A program made the translations under genes and the position numbers. The notes beneath the pieces were generated by a model, which saw only the letters and a list, made by a program, of their open reading frames with translations, did no database searches and had not been told where the DNA came from. DNA of 64,000 bases from assembly GCA_947683425.1 (NCBI GenBank), contig CANTUQ010000109.1, positions 464,501 through 528,500 of the forward strand. Direction: 5' to 3'. Numbering within the stretch: the stretch's first letter is position 1; every line of letters begins with the position of its first letter. Positions 37,242-51,000 of this stretch are shown piece after piece. The DNA comes from Excoecaria cochinchinensis (Eukaryota > Streptophyta > Magnoliopsida > Malpighiales > Euphorbiaceae).

Positions 37242-39343
37242 TATCAAAGAAAATCTATTTTTTTAAGTGTACATACTAAATAAAATTGTTAATCGAAGTA
37301 ATTTTTTTTTCAATTTCTTCGTACCAAAATAAAATCTTCATGCTTTTATAAATATTTATTGATATTTATTATATATGATTTTCTAATCGTGTTACTTTCA
37401 GATCTATTCATATCAAAGAAAAATTACTTTTTCACAAGTCTACATACTTCTATAAACCATTGATTCATTTAATTGTGTAGTCCTTTTTTATTTCAAAATA
37501 TGCCGATAAAGTAAATAAATAATTAAAGCCATCTAATTAAAAATACAAACAGTAAATTTTGTTCAGTATTATTCTACAGATTTGATCATATTAAATAAAA
37601 TTCACATTCTTTAAATATACTTTTTTACTTTTTATAAATAATTCATATTTCAATTTAATCTTCTGAATTTTGATAATTATAATGATATGAGCACTATTTT
37701 ACTATTTGTTACGAAAAAATGATGTTATTGTTATTTTATAACAAAAAAAATCATAAAAAGTCAAAAAAATAGATATTTCGGCAATCGACTCGTGTATTTC
37801 ACATTCACTAACTTGTCCACGTCAATTATTGAATGAAACCTAGGTGATATTAAGTTAAAAGTGATAATTTAAAATACTATTTTCTTCCCTTATATTCAAT
37901 AAATTAGACTCCATTTTATTATGTCTTACCATTACCCTAACAGTTAGTTGATCAATTACCTACTGAATCAATGATTTATATGCACGTCGGTGATTGAAAA
38001 TGCAATTGCCTGGTATTTTTAACTTTTACTATTACAACATAATATTTGAATTATTTTATTGTTACCAATCGAAATATAATGACTAAAGTATTACGTGTGC
38101 GAAAATTCAGTGACCACGGATAAATTTAACTTAATGCCAGGGTGAACATGAAATACAAACACAAATTGTCAGAATCTCAATTTTTCGGCTTTTATGATTT
38201 TTCTGTTACAATGTAATAGTATGATTATTTTTTGTTACAAATTTGTAAAATAGTGATCATATCGTTACAATCGCACAAATTTAGTCAACACGAATAAAAT
38301 CAACCCTTCATTCATCTAATTGTATACATTTTTTTATTTTAGATATAAAATAAAAAAATAAAACCATCTAATTAAGAATATGGAGAACAAATCATGTCAA
38401 GAGTCATATTATTTTTCATATTTGTTCATATAAAATAAAATGCACTTTATTTGAATTTAATTTTTTGAAAACAAAATTAAATACAGAGGGACAAGTGCAA
38501 TGTGGGCCCCGCAAGACATGAAAAGCACTATCCTTTGCTTTGTCGAAGAAGCAGACCGTGGCTACCGAAATAAGCGGTAAACCGGTCTGAGGCATCTCTA
38601 CAACGTTTGTCCATTTCGGTTCAAACAAACAACAAAGAAACAGAGCAGCGTTTGGCTTTTACTTAAGACATTTAATTACTAAGGTTCTGCCTCTCAAGTT
38701 TCCTGGTCCATTTCGGTTATAATTAATTTTTTTTTAACAAAACTAATAACCAAAACCGAATCCAATAATTGATTTTGACAGATTTGGATCATGTCTCGGT
38801 CATAATTAAATTATGCACACTCCCTACGATGCATGCTGAGACACACATGAGCTGAATCATTCCCATTATTTTATTTATTTTTAATTTATATATAAACACC
38901 TGAATTTAATTTTATAATTCATTTAAAATATTTAAATTATAATAATTATCAATTGAATATTTGTATTTATCAATTTTATATAAAATAAATACAAGTTAAC
39001 ATTTTTTTAAAAAAAACTAAGCGTGTAACACTCAATTGCACTAATTTGGCATCATGCAACATTAAAATAAAAAAAATTCAATAAAAAACAATAAAAAATT
39101 CAATTCGTTCTGTTTTCAATTTTTGCTAATTTTACTATGCATGTAAGACACGTTTATTCATTACAATGTTTTAAATTTTACATTAGTGTGTTTGAGAATT
39201 ATGGGCTCCAATTTTATAAAAATAATATAAATTTATTTTATTATTTTCAAGATTAACACCTATATTTACTTAATAGGTCATTGTATTCTATCATATTTGA
39301 CAAATTGATGGAATATTTAGCTTCTCCTGCTCGAACTTAGATT
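37242..39343. other. AT-rich intergenic region
   Basis: No gene is recognised. ATTCATATCAAAGAAAA recurs (37237, 37416), and so does TACCAAA..TTTTATAAATATTTATT (near 36013 and 37321), pointing to diverged local repeats. A less AT-rich patch at 38480-38610 has an open frame on minus (38416-38628) but no family match. Confidence 0.45.
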
Positions 39344-39351
39344 ATTGGAAG

Positions 39352-39400
39352 CAGTGGCGGAGCTACTTTATGCTGAGGCAGACCCTCAATTTTATTTTTT

Positions 39401-39435
<35 letters not shown>

Positions 39436-39842
39436 AATTATAGCGGCAACTTCCTAATTTATTTTAAGTGTTCCCTCTTAAATTTTGAGTGTCTCAATAT
39501 TTTTAAACATATAAATTATCTTTAAAATTTCTATGAAATAAAAATATGGTATAAAAAATTAAAATTAAGGATTTAAAAATAAATAAGTAGGGATTATAAT
39601 ATAATTTTAATATGCTTAATGGTCAAAACAACGTCGTTTTGGCCATTCCACTTCTTCTTTCTTTTATTTCTCTCCCGATATTTTTCTATTTCAACCCCCT
39701 CATCTGTATATCTCTCTCTCTTTCCCGTCGCCACCCGCGACCGTCAATACTTCACCATCTTTTTATATATATTTTTAATTTTTTATAATAAATTTTTAAT
39801 GCGCCAGGACCCCGCTGACCCTGGGTCCTGGCTCCGCCACTG
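39352..39842. mobile_element. hAT-like MITE, CAGTGGCGGAGC ends
   Basis: Terminal inverted repeats CAGTGGCGGAGC and GCTCCGCCACTG are flanked by 8-bp duplications ATTGGAAG (39344-39351) and ATTAGAAG (39843-39850). There is a (TA)n run near 39407-39432. The short open frame 39619-39843 crosses the terminus and is not a gene. Confidence 0.88.
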
Positions 39843-39850
39843 ATTAGAAG

Positions 39851-40624
39851 GCCATAAATTTCTAATACAAGTAATTTGAAAAAAAAAAGATTTAATTAAA
39901 GGTTCGACATCTAATTTTAATGATTTTCAAGCTATGAGTTAAATTCAAACATATGAGAAAAGTAAAATAATAAAAAAAAAATTGTGCAATTTTACATGAA
40001 ATTAATTTTGTTTGAAATTCCTTACAGAAACTAATATTTATCAAAAGTTTTTAGTGTAATGTATTCGATGATTACAAAAGCAATGAAAAATGGTATTTTT
40101 TTTGAGGTATGCATGTATTTTGGGTGTGTGCAAATTTAAACCATTCATCAAGTTTACATTCTTAAAGCTAACTATTTATATTTGCATGCACCACATATAT
40201 TTTGTACATCAAATTTTGACCTATTAAAGCATATTTATTTTGTTTGCAAAATTAATTTTGGGATGAATTTAAAGGAAAAATCAGTTCAGTGAGATAATAT
40301 ACGGTGCGCACGCACATTTGAGCCGTTAAATTAAATGGACGTGTGAAATCCGACAATTCAGATGACGATGCATCATATACGCGTGCATACTGAATTACTA
40401 CTCTAGTTAGGCAGTTGAACTTTCCTATTATCCGAAAAGACTAAATTAATTTAGGTTTCTAGTCTAATTTGTAGGCCATCTTCCCTCAAAAAAAAAATTA
40501 AGTATTAATGCTAAGGGTTTACATATATGGATTAATCGATGCATACACAATTTAGTAACCAGTATAATAGCATTAGATTTTAAAAATTATTAACCGTTAA
40601 TTAGTACAATAATTTTAGTTAACT
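39851..40624. other. AT-rich intergenic spacer
   Basis: Nothing recognised between the MITE and the long solo LTR. Confidence 0.5.
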
Positions 40625-41092
40625 AATCTTGTAACACCCCCTACCCGTACGTAGGCGAACCCATCCGCAAGGGAGTAGGCAGCCATACGAGCAGGTGTAC
40701 TACCGGACAGAAGCGATACAAAGCATATATATAAGTACGAAAGAATTTAAAACTTTAAGGAGTAAAAACTGAACATACATAATTCATAAATGCGCATACA
40801 TTAAGCGAAAGCATACACCTATACTGAATATACACTAACTCGAAAACATACATACAATCACTCAGCGGAAACATAAGGCGAAAGATAAAACAAAGGAATA
40901 ACTGAAAACTTAATTACAATAAGATCCTTACATAGCAAAATACATAAGAAAAAAGCTACAAAATTACAGAATCCGAAATACAGGAGCTGAAACAAAATAA
41001 CAAAACACTTCTAACTCCTATATGGCCGACCCTGCAGATGCTCGACTCGAACCGAACCAAAACCTGCCATCTACACGGGAAAAGAATCTGTG

Positions 41093-41110
41093 CTAAGCGA
41101 TAACGCTTAG
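41093..41110. other. Perfect 7-bp hairpin in long LTR
   Basis: CTAAGCG-ATAA-CGCTTAG. It is a compact stem-loop within the LTR; a role in RNA packaging or 3' end formation is possible but unproven. Confidence 0.7.
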
Positions 41111-41500
41111 TGGGGAGGAACAAAGACAAAATGACACTATGCAAACAAACATATATTATCATGCAAAAATACGTATAAACTCATAGGCAAACACTTACCG
41201 GTTCCACCGAAGTATCAGATATCGAAGGGCGAATCATGCGAAGACACAAATTATGTACACGCAATTGTCATACCAAAGTACCCATATACCAACCAAATGC
41301 TGATTCACACGCAATGCAACTATCATACGGAGATGCACATACACGTTAACTGATACCCGAAATACGAAGTTGAGGCACTACAATATCATACAATGATGCC
41401 CACAAATTTCATGCAAGATCACTAGAAGTCTAAATATAAAACTATCATGCCATAGTACACACACTAGCCGAGAACCGATTGACAAGGTCAAAGCACAACA

Positions 41501-41521
41501 CTTCCGCTGCGCCACTCTGAT
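41501..41521 (-). other. 21-bp identity to 5' end of initiator tRNA-Met
   Basis: Read on minus, ATCAGAGTGGCGCAGCGGAA plus G is identical to the first 21 bases of the tRNA gene at 53298-53369, including its A box. The rest of the tRNA (anticodon arm, TATCG-type arm) is absent, so it is not a tRNA gene. It lies within the long solo LTR. Confidence 0.85.
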
Positions 41522-42565
41522 ACATATAAAATCATGCCAAAAACACTCCAATAGCAGAGACCGAAGAAATAATCACGTAACATCACATTCATAATATCAC
41601 CATGCGAGACGTACAGTTAAATCCTACATACTTATAGCCACAACTGATCTGATTCACATGCTTATATACAATAAAACATGCTTGAGTCACATACGTAAAT
41701 ACATTAGTCGAATCACATTCAAAGTATTCTGAAACTTATAACACATTACATGACAAGTGCAGATAATCATGTCAGATATAAAATCATGCTTGCATAATAA
41801 AGACATACATTCCAAAGCTCATATCCACGTTCATATACATATAAACTGATTCCTCAAATCATTATCATGCTTATTCGGATGTCACATTCTTATAGTTATA
41901 TCAAGCAAAACAAAACAAAATAACAAAGCACCTGCTGACTCATAATAGTGGATAACAAGTGTACGGACAGTACCTTACGAGTACGAATCAGCCAAAGGGT
42001 ACCTTACGGGTACGAATCGAAATCCATTTAACTTTATCACATTTAAAATATTTTACTGAAGGGGATCTTAAACAAGATCCAAACACATTAAAAAGAATCG
42101 CGAGGATCCAAACACATTAAAAGGGTTCGCGAGGAACCAAACGGGGACCTGATCAGGGTCCAAACGTCCAAATGTGCTGCAGCTAAAGAGACTCTATTAG
42201 GCATGCCTAACTATCCACTAGACTGACTCTCGCAGGTCATGCGTAAAATAATTCACGTTTCGAATCGCATAATGCATATATATATATAGATATATTATCA
42301 TGCATAAACCATAGTACAATAGATATAGAAATATGTTTATAATGTCAGTCATGCATCATACAATTTATATTGCAAAGCGTATAATATAATTCATGCCAAC
42401 ACACTATACCCATATCTTTATTCTATAGCACCAGGGTCAAGTAGGGGAACACTATTATACCATTACTTAACAATGCAAAGTCTTAATCATGCAATGATAC
42501 AATTTACACTTAAGCATGGCATAATATTCTTAGAGGAGGATCATAAGTACAGATATGCATAATAC

Positions 42566-44271
42566 CAATGTTATTGAAACCGGACCGGGTAAGCAACCGG
42601 CGAGGCTGAGGGTTCTTGGTTCGACCGGTTCAACCGGTTCAACCGGATTTTTTCTATTTTTTAAAATATTATTAATTAGCATAATTTTTATAAATACTAT
42701 TGTATAAATACTCAAACAAAAATAAAATTTATAAAAATATTTGATATTTGCCACAAGTATAGGATCCACTTACAAATCGAGGAAATGCTAAAACTGATAA
42801 ACAGACTTAAAATCAACAAATACTATATACCTTTTTATCTTAACCTGTAAAAATAATCTTTTTTTTTTATTTATTTTTTTTGCAGTGAATTCTTGTATGA
42901 TAATTATAACTATGTAAAACTGTGTAAAAATCCAATATGTATAGTACTATAAAGCAGCTTGACAACTCAGATGATTAATCCAAATATATTTTGAGTCATT
43001 ACATATTATATACAATCTAAATATATTTATGTATCGAACAAGAACCAAAAATTAAATCGAAACAAATTTGATTATTTGGTCTGATTTTTTTATTTCAATA
43101 CATTCAATTTGATTCTTAAATATGAATTTCATTTTTTTTAGCTCAATTCAATTCTTATAAACTTAAAATCGGAAAAACTGAACTTAATTTAAAATTCAAA
43201 GTTATCCAATCTAAAATTAATGATCTAAATATGACTTAATAATTTAATTTTGTTTATTTTAATTTTTTAAAAATTAATATATTATCCATCAAATATAATG
43301 TAAAATATTATATATTAATACAGTTTTATTATAAACAATCTATATCTATATAATACATACTAATCCAGAACAATTCAGAACAATCTATATAATCCATACT
43401 AATACATATAGTCTATATCTATATATAATATTATATAATCTATACCTATATTATATAATATTATATATATTATATTATATAATATTATATATAATATTAT
43501 ATCTATATACTAATATTATATATAATATTATATAATCTATATCTATAAATCTATAATTCTCTCCCCGTGATCCTTATCTCCTCTACCCACTTTCTTCCCA
43601 GACCCTCTCTTTACACCTCTTTTAAAATCCCTAGTTTGCGATCTCTTCCTTTTCTTTTATTTTCTTCTTCTTATGCTAAGGTTGGGAGTTCAGGTAATTA
43701 AATATATGTCTCGCCCTTATCCTGGTCTATTTGGCCAATCATTCCCTTTCTCCTCCTTTCCTCAAGAGCTTATTCACGAACAGCAGATTCGAGGGCATCT
43801 ATACCTGGTCTTCTACGCTCCTCTTCCTCATCTTCGGAGATGTCCAATTTGAATTTAGTTCAATTTGTCCAATTCTTCCGGGCATTGGCAATCAAGGAAA
43901 GGGAATCCAGATTCGGTAATGCATGCCTAATAATGGATTGATGATCTCCCTCCCCTTGTTTATGTCGGTACAGGAATCCGGCGACGGTGAGATTTCGGAG
44001 TTGCAATGGGCGGCGGCCACTGAAGGAAGAGGGCTGGTGAAGTGAAAATGAAAAAGGGCAAAAGGCAAACCTGATTTCCTCTTTCTTCTTCTTAGTTTTC
44101 TTTTTTTGTTTTTTTTACTTTAATTAAACGGCAGCGTTTTTGCATTTTAAGTAAAAATCCGGTTTTATCCGGTTTTTGTCCATTCCGGTTTTATAAAATC
44201 GAACCAACTGGTTAGGTAACCGGTTCGCGGTTTAACCGGTTGAACCGGCCGGTCCGGTTTTAATAACATTG
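42566..44271. mobile_element. CAATG..CATTG hAT-like element with gene-like interior
   Basis: Ends CAATGTTATTGAAACCGG and ..CCGGTTTTAATAACATTG, perfect 8-bp target duplication CATAATAC (42558-42565 and 44272-44279). Arms are rich in GGTTCAACCGG as in 25955-27576. The interior has a TATA/ATATTATATAAT-rich block (43380-43560) and then a markedly less AT-rich, gene-like stretch (43560-44060) with an acceptor-like TCGGTACAG|GAATCCGG and GGCGGCGGCC. That part may be captured host sequence. Confidence 0.85.
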
Positions 44272-46023
44272 CATAATACATTTCACATTTAATATTACAT
44301 GCTCATGATAAACAACCATGAAATTGGCATTCATAACTCACTCGATTTCATATGGCAATATGTGATACCACCCACAACAACTAACATTAATAAATCACAT
44401 CAAGCAACCTCACTTCATTCGATATCCTTTAAATGTGTATAACTTAATCTCAACTCATAATTATACTTACTTATTCATGTTACACATGCTCATACAGATT
44501 AAGGTATTATAACCCTTAAATGTCATTTAACTTGATTAGATTCTATTCATACAATTACACCTAATTATTTCATTAGTTGTATTAATCTTAATCCTATTCA
44601 TGATTTATTTTTCCAAGTTATAATTATTCTTTTACTCATTTAATAGTCCTAAACATGCATCGGATAGATCCTAGAAAGTTTCGGTGTGATGCGAGTTTAA
44701 TTCGGGAAGAAAAATACATAAAATGGTCAAAACAGAAGGGATCACGGTGGTAATGACTTTGTTATGACCGTGAGGTCCAAAAATAAGCATTCTGTCTTCT
44801 TTAAGCATTGGTTACGGTGGTAACCATTTTGGTTGTCACCGTAACATACCCAGAAATAGTAAAACAGAAGCAAAAAGTCGGGTCTGCTTTCCACTTTCAA
44901 CTTTAACCGCTTAAACCGACCTCTAAACCTCATTTTTAGGCAAAATGTCCTTCTTAACAAAAGACCCTTAGGATGTTGTCTTTCATATAGAACAAATTTC
45001 AAATCGTTTGGACATCTAAATCTCCAGATATGATCAAAACAACCTATATTGCTCCCCTGAACCTGGCCAAAGAAGATAGCTTTATTTCATGACCACTTTT
45101 GGGACACTTAAAGTTAAAATTAGCTCAAACTTATATCTAACACATTTGTAGGAATATATCTTAACTTTCCAACGGTACTGGTTTCATATCCTTTGGAGTT
45201 GTACAACTCCCAATACAGCTTAATAACCGAAAAAAGGTCAAGTGCATTTTAACCCAGTTTTTCACCCAAAACCCTATTCACATGCACAAATGAACAATTT
45301 AAATCAACACTCACTACCATCATCATATATCATCAACAACACATTCAAGAAACTTATATCACACATGAATATACTAAAATTCATACATATAATAAAGAGT
45401 TTCCCAAACCTCTTGTTGCACAATCAGCTGCTCTCTTCAAGCTTCAATCTTTAATTTTCTCTTTTTCTTTACTTTGCTTTTTCTTATCACCAACCACTTG
45501 CACAAACAAACCCAGAAAATCCTTAATCCAAACCCCAACTCACAATCAATCAAAACCAAAAGAAGAAGAAAGAGAACCATATGCAGGAAACCCTTAAAAC
45601 CCAAACACATACCTCTTTAATCTTGTTCCAAAACTCTCTCAAAATCACCTCTAAGCATGCACAAATCCCAGCCAAAGGAAAGAGATGAAGCAGAAAATGA
45701 GCAAGAAAGAAGAGCAAGGGAAAACCGAGAGAAGGAGAGAGAGGAGAGAACGAGAAAGGCAAGGCAGAAATCTGCCCTTTTCTCTTTCTCCTATTTTCCC
45801 TTTTTCCTCTTTCTTTGCATTTAATGCTCACCAACCAGCCTCCACATGGCAGCCTCCTATTGGACCAAACATTCCACCTTTGACTTCATGCACTAACATA
45901 CTATACAACATATGCACCATAGTTGATCGCTCAAATTAATGACTTAAATTCCATGGCACCAAACTCCACTCACAGCTAATAATCTCTTAAGTAGATATTT
46001 TCTATCCTTAGTACAATACACAC

Positions 46024-46471
46024 TAGGGGTGTGCAAATGGTCGGTTCGGTTCGGTTTTGGACCGAACCGAATAAACCGAAAATCGAAGTTTAGAAATTTT
46101 TAGGACCGAACCGAGAACCGAAATTTTTAGTACCGAAACCGAATAAACCGAAATAATTTCGGTTGGTTCGGTTCGGTCCAATCGGTTCTTCACAAATATA
46201 GGCTTTTTTTTTAAGATTTTTAACTTATATGGATTTATAAATTAAATTAACTTATATTCAACAAAATAAAACCATTTAAAATAACTAAAAGGAAAAAAAT
46301 ACATAAATTTTTCATATTATTTTCCTAATAAATACTAAGCAAAATTATACTAAAAAAATATACATTAAAAATAAATACAACATAAATTTTTATTAATAAT
46401 ACATTTAATATATTTTAATTAAAAAAATATACATGTAAATAAATATAACTATAGTGTATATTTAGTTTTAG

Positions 46472-46537
<66 letters not shown>

Positions 46538-46730
46538 ATAGTAAGCTTAAAAAACTTCGGTCGGTTCTGTCCCTTCGGTTTTTCAATCTTAAGAACCGAA
46601 CCGAACCGAAATAACTGAAATTTAATTTCGGTTTAGAACCGAAAGAACCGAAAACCGAACAAACTGAACCAAATAGACCAAAATGCATTCGGTTCGGTTT
46701 TCGGTTCCGGTTCGGTTTTGCACAGCCCTA
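46024..46730. mobile_element. hAT-like non-autonomous element, GGTTCGG family
   Basis: Ends TAGGGGTGTGCAAATGG and ..TTTGCACAGCCCTA, perfect 8-bp target duplication ATACACAC (46016-46023 and 46731-46738). Subterminal GGTTCGGTT/AACCGAACC repeats form long inverted arms. Nested in the long solo LTR; same family as 4351-5140. Confidence 0.92.
46476..46531. repeat. (TA)n microsatellite
   Basis: An uninterrupted run of about 28 TA units inside the hAT-like element. Confidence 0.95.
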
Positions 46731-47409
46731 ATACACACAATCCACTAGATACTTGCCTTACATCCTTGTTACCAAACAATACACACACTAGATAAAACCA
46801 CAACAAATACCTTACATCTATACATCACATGCACACCAAATAATTTCCCTCACTTAACTTATTTAATTAATTACTTTGCAATTAAGTCCTTATCATCAAA
46901 TTCACTTATGCACAAATTACCGAAATACCCTTAACTTATCCGGCTTACCTTGCCGATTCCAACTAGGCCCGATTTGGGGTTGTTACAAATCTATTGATTT
47001 CAGTTTTTTTAAATTGATTATTTATTAGTGTTCGATTACCATTATAAAAAATTTTAACATATAAATTGCAAAATTATTTTAATTGTTCAAATTTTTTTAA
47101 AAAATAAACATTATAAACCAAATAAATTCCAAAATTAAATACATATTCGATATCAAACAAGTTCCAAAATAAAAATATAATCTGCTACATAATGTAATTT
47201 TTCACTTTTTAAATTTTAATTATTCATTTTTAACTACATACAGTTTAATTATTCATTTAAATACAAATGTAATTTTTTATATGCCTATCAATATAAGATG
47301 ACGAAAGTAATATTTTGAAAAATTATATATATGTATTTTAAAAATAAATACGAATTGATTAGTTAACCGCAATCAGTATTTTTTTAAAGAGTCAAACCGT
47401 AATTGTAAC

Positions 47410-48091
47410 TAGGGGTGAGCATGGTCGGTTAACCAGTCCATTAGTCTCAGTCCATTAACCAGTCCATTAATATCGGTTTTTTGAAATTACAGTCCATTAA
47501 CCAGTCCATTACCATCGGTTAACCAGTCCATCGGTTTCGGATTTTCGGATCGGTTACCCAATATTTTTCGGTTAACCACTATAATTATAAATATATTCAT
47601 AAATAAAATTAAAATGTTCAAAATACTTAAAAATTAAATTTTTTTCACTATAATATAATATTATTGTTGTTAAAATAAAAATATTTGGTGGATATAAGCA
47701 AATTTGTTTTTAAAAATTAGTATTTAATAAGTAAATATATTAACCGGTCCATAATCACTTTTAATTAGATAAATTGTTATACTTACTAATTGCCAATTAA
47801 AAAAACTTAAAAACTTAAAAATAATTAGTATAATGAAAAAAAGTACATGATCACTTTTAATTAGGATAAATTGTTATAAATTATTAAAAAATTAATAAAG
47901 TAACTAAAAATTCGGTTTCGGTTCGGTTAACCAGTCACATGTGTCTAAAACCATTAACCAGTCCATTAATATCGGTTTTTTCAAAACACTAACCATTAAC
48001 CAGTCCATTATAATCGGTTAACCAGTCCATCGGTTCGGTTTCGAATTTTTTTTCGGTTAACCAAGTCCATCGATTTTTTTGCTCACCCCTA
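47410..48091. mobile_element. hAT-like element, inverted copy of 36230-36901
   Basis: Ends TAGGGGTGAGCATGGTCGG and ..TTTTTTTGCTCACCCCTA, perfect 8-bp target duplication ATTGTAAC (47402-47409 and 48092-48099). Its reverse complement follows 36230-36901 closely along its length. Confidence 0.92.
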
Positions 48092-48099
48092 ATTGTAAC

Positions 48100-51000
48100 T
48101 GTTATCCTAAGAATTTATAGTATAAAAAACCAATCAGTTTTGTTGTATAAAATTGATTTTTTTCCACACTCCTAACTAATGGCGTGCTAATAAAAATGAG
48201 ATTACTGCACTTTGACTTTTATGAATTCCAACATAAAGTAAGGATATGTTCGGAATAATTGTAATTTTTGAATTTCTATTTTTTTAAGAATAAAAAAAAA
48301 CTAAATACATTCGATTGATATGAAATATTTTTTTTTATTAAATTAAATAAAAGTGATTATATGGAATTCGCAAAAACTCAAAATGGAGTTTTTATTCATA
48401 TCTTTCTAAATTGCTGCAATATTTTATTTTATTTTATTGAGCATGGCCTATTTAATTTTTTTAAATATATTTTTTAATTATTTCTTGGCATTTGCTTTTG
48501 CAATTATTTTATTATTTTTACAATGAATACTCATGAATAATTGATATTTACTAATAACAAAAAAATTGATTATTAACATAATAAATAAAAACTAAAAAAT
48601 TATTTTTTTGAATAAAAATTAATTTTGGTGGAATTATGTGCTTGGTATTTGAATATTTTTGTGTAGTTGTTCCAACAATATATATATAAAATCAACCTCT
48701 AATTTCATATTTCGTGTTCACTTATAATAAGCTTTTCTAAAACTTGTTATTTTTTTTATATTATATTATACATACAAACTTATTTTATTAATTTTATACA
48801 AGAACTATCAAATTTATATATAATAACTTGTTATGTCGTGCTCATGCTGGAAAAGAAAAATTGAATATTTATATTTTTTAGTGATTTATAATATTAAAAT
48901 TGATCTTTTTGAATATGGTAGAATTTTATAATATATCATATATAACCAACTTTTAAAATATAAAATAATTTTCAAAAAAAAGATAATTACACGTTAAAAA
49001 CATATTGTAGTTTTCAACAAATAAAAAACTGAAAATACATAACCATGCCGAATACACTCTAATTTAGTTACTCTTTGCTGGAAGCTATTCTCTTGTGCAG
49101 TAAATAGAAATTGGAGGTGGCAAAATTTTTCAAGATCCAATCGGTCCATAAAATATTGATTCAAATCTAATTCGATCCAAATGCTATCTATTTATAACAT
49201 GAATCATTTGAACTGCAAAATTTTGGATGGATTTGGATTGATCAATAATGACACTTATGTAACTTGTTTGACCCATTTGCCTTGTTTATTGTTTTTTCTT
49301 GAAAAATTAAATTTCAAAATTATTTTTGCTAAAAAATAATCGACTCGAATCGAAATGGATTGGATCATTAATGTATTGAGTTATAAATAAATTGAATCAT
49401 AAGCGAATTAAACTGTAAATGTGCTAAATTGAATCGAGTAAACGATCCACAGATTGACCCAAATGTATCGAGTTACATATCGATCCGTTTGATGCTCATG
49501 TGATTTCCGAGCGATATACTCTCTAATCTTTAAACATTTCATTTTCTCATTTTAGAGGAAATTCCTAATTTAAAAATATGGCAGTATTACATAAACTAGA
49601 TTTTTTTTATTTTTAATTAAATATTGAAATATGCAACGAATTAATATAATATTAGAGCGAAATCTCATTAGTATTCATAACTGTCCCTATTCATATTTAA
49701 CTTTATTTGCTTATTGTTTTGAAACCATTCAAAGACTATTATTTATATTCTTTAGCATTTTATCAAAAGGTTCGGGAGGCATTTGCGGATCATTAGCCAT
49801 TAGTATAATAGTACAAAACACAGAAGGAAAGTAATATAAAAGTTTAACGGGTTACAAGGGTTAATCCGTAATTCAATCTATTTGTAATAATTTATTTTTA
49901 GTTTTAATTTTTTCGAGCTATAAGGGTGGGGATCAATAATGAATGTTTTTATGGTTTGGGTTGGGATTATATGGATTGAGTAAAAATTTGATAGGGTTAT
50001 AAAAATGTCACTAAAAACTTATAATTATTGTGATTTTTAAAATTTTTAACGCTAAATGATCCATATAAATTGAATACCCATTTGATCCGTTTATGACTTG
50101 CACGTAAAAAATAAAAAAATATTTTTTATTAAAAGAAATTACTATAATTTTTTTTTATTAAAAAAGTCACTACTCACTAATATATAAACCATTCATTGCA
50201 TTAATTTAACAATAAACATAATAGTAAAGTTGGTTTTATATTAGATGTAGTAGCACACCCAAAAAACATTAATAATATATATGTGTATATATTAAAAACA
50301 TTTATATTCTTATTTCTAATTTATTAGATATTTTAAATGCATTTATTTATATTGAATGGACAATTTTTTTTTTAAAAAAAAAAAAGTAAAAAAGACAATT
50401 CATACAAGTTGACTCATGATTCTATCCATTTGGTCCAACCGGTGGATGGACTCATGCCTTATTAGATTTATCAATTTTTTATCCGATATGAAAATTTGAT
50501 AATAAATTTACCCAAAAATAGTAAATATTGTTTAAATACAAAATTAAATTCTAACGGCTAAATTTTGTATTAACGGATAAAAAAAAATGGTATAAAGTAT
50601 GTTTTCAGTATTAAAATTCCAGCATTTGACCAAATTTTATACTTTTGCATTTGAATTTTATGGCAACCAACGACTGGTTTTTCCATTAGGAATGAGGCCC
50701 TCTGTTCATTGGTTATTATTATTATTATAATTATTATATGCCAGGTGTCATTTTGTGAAGGTGATAGGCCAAAGAGGACTTGGTCCCTTTTAAGAAGGTC
50801 CGAGCCCTCTTCAACCTCTCCCAACAATCAAAGATTCTTATCAGTCCCAAGTTCTGCTACAAGTAATCCCTGGGACTCATTTTTTGACCCATTGCCCATG
50901 CTATTAGGCATCCAAGGGGATTGAGTTATAATTTAGGGATTTTATTAAATATTTTATAAATAAACACAAATATATAGTTTCTAATATCAAATCGGTTTTG

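Larger units (their letters stand above)
40630..46987 (-). mobile_element. Very long solo LTR, Tekay/Del-like Ty3/gypsy
   Basis: Starts TGTAACACCCCCTACCCG and ends GATTTGGGGTTGTTACA (inverted TGTAACA/TGTTACA), flanked by a 5-bp target duplication AATCT (40625-40629 and 46988-46992). Removing the two nested elements (42566-44271, 46024-46730) leaves about 3.9 kb with no gag or pol. It carries a hairpin (41093-41110), repeated TACCTTACG(A/G)GTACGAATC units (41970-42020), and the AGGCATGCCTA(A/C)CTATCC block shared with the right-edge LTR. Long LTRs of this kind are known in Tekay/Del chromoviruses. Orientation is inferred from the right-edge element, whose gag reads on minus. Confidence 0.82.

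Noticed and set aside
39619..39843. Plus-strand 74-codon frame
   Set aside because: Its end is the terminal inverted repeat of a MITE; no homology.
41501..41521. Second tRNA-Met gene
   Set aside because: Only the first 21 bases match; there is no anticodon arm, T arm or 3' acceptor strand.
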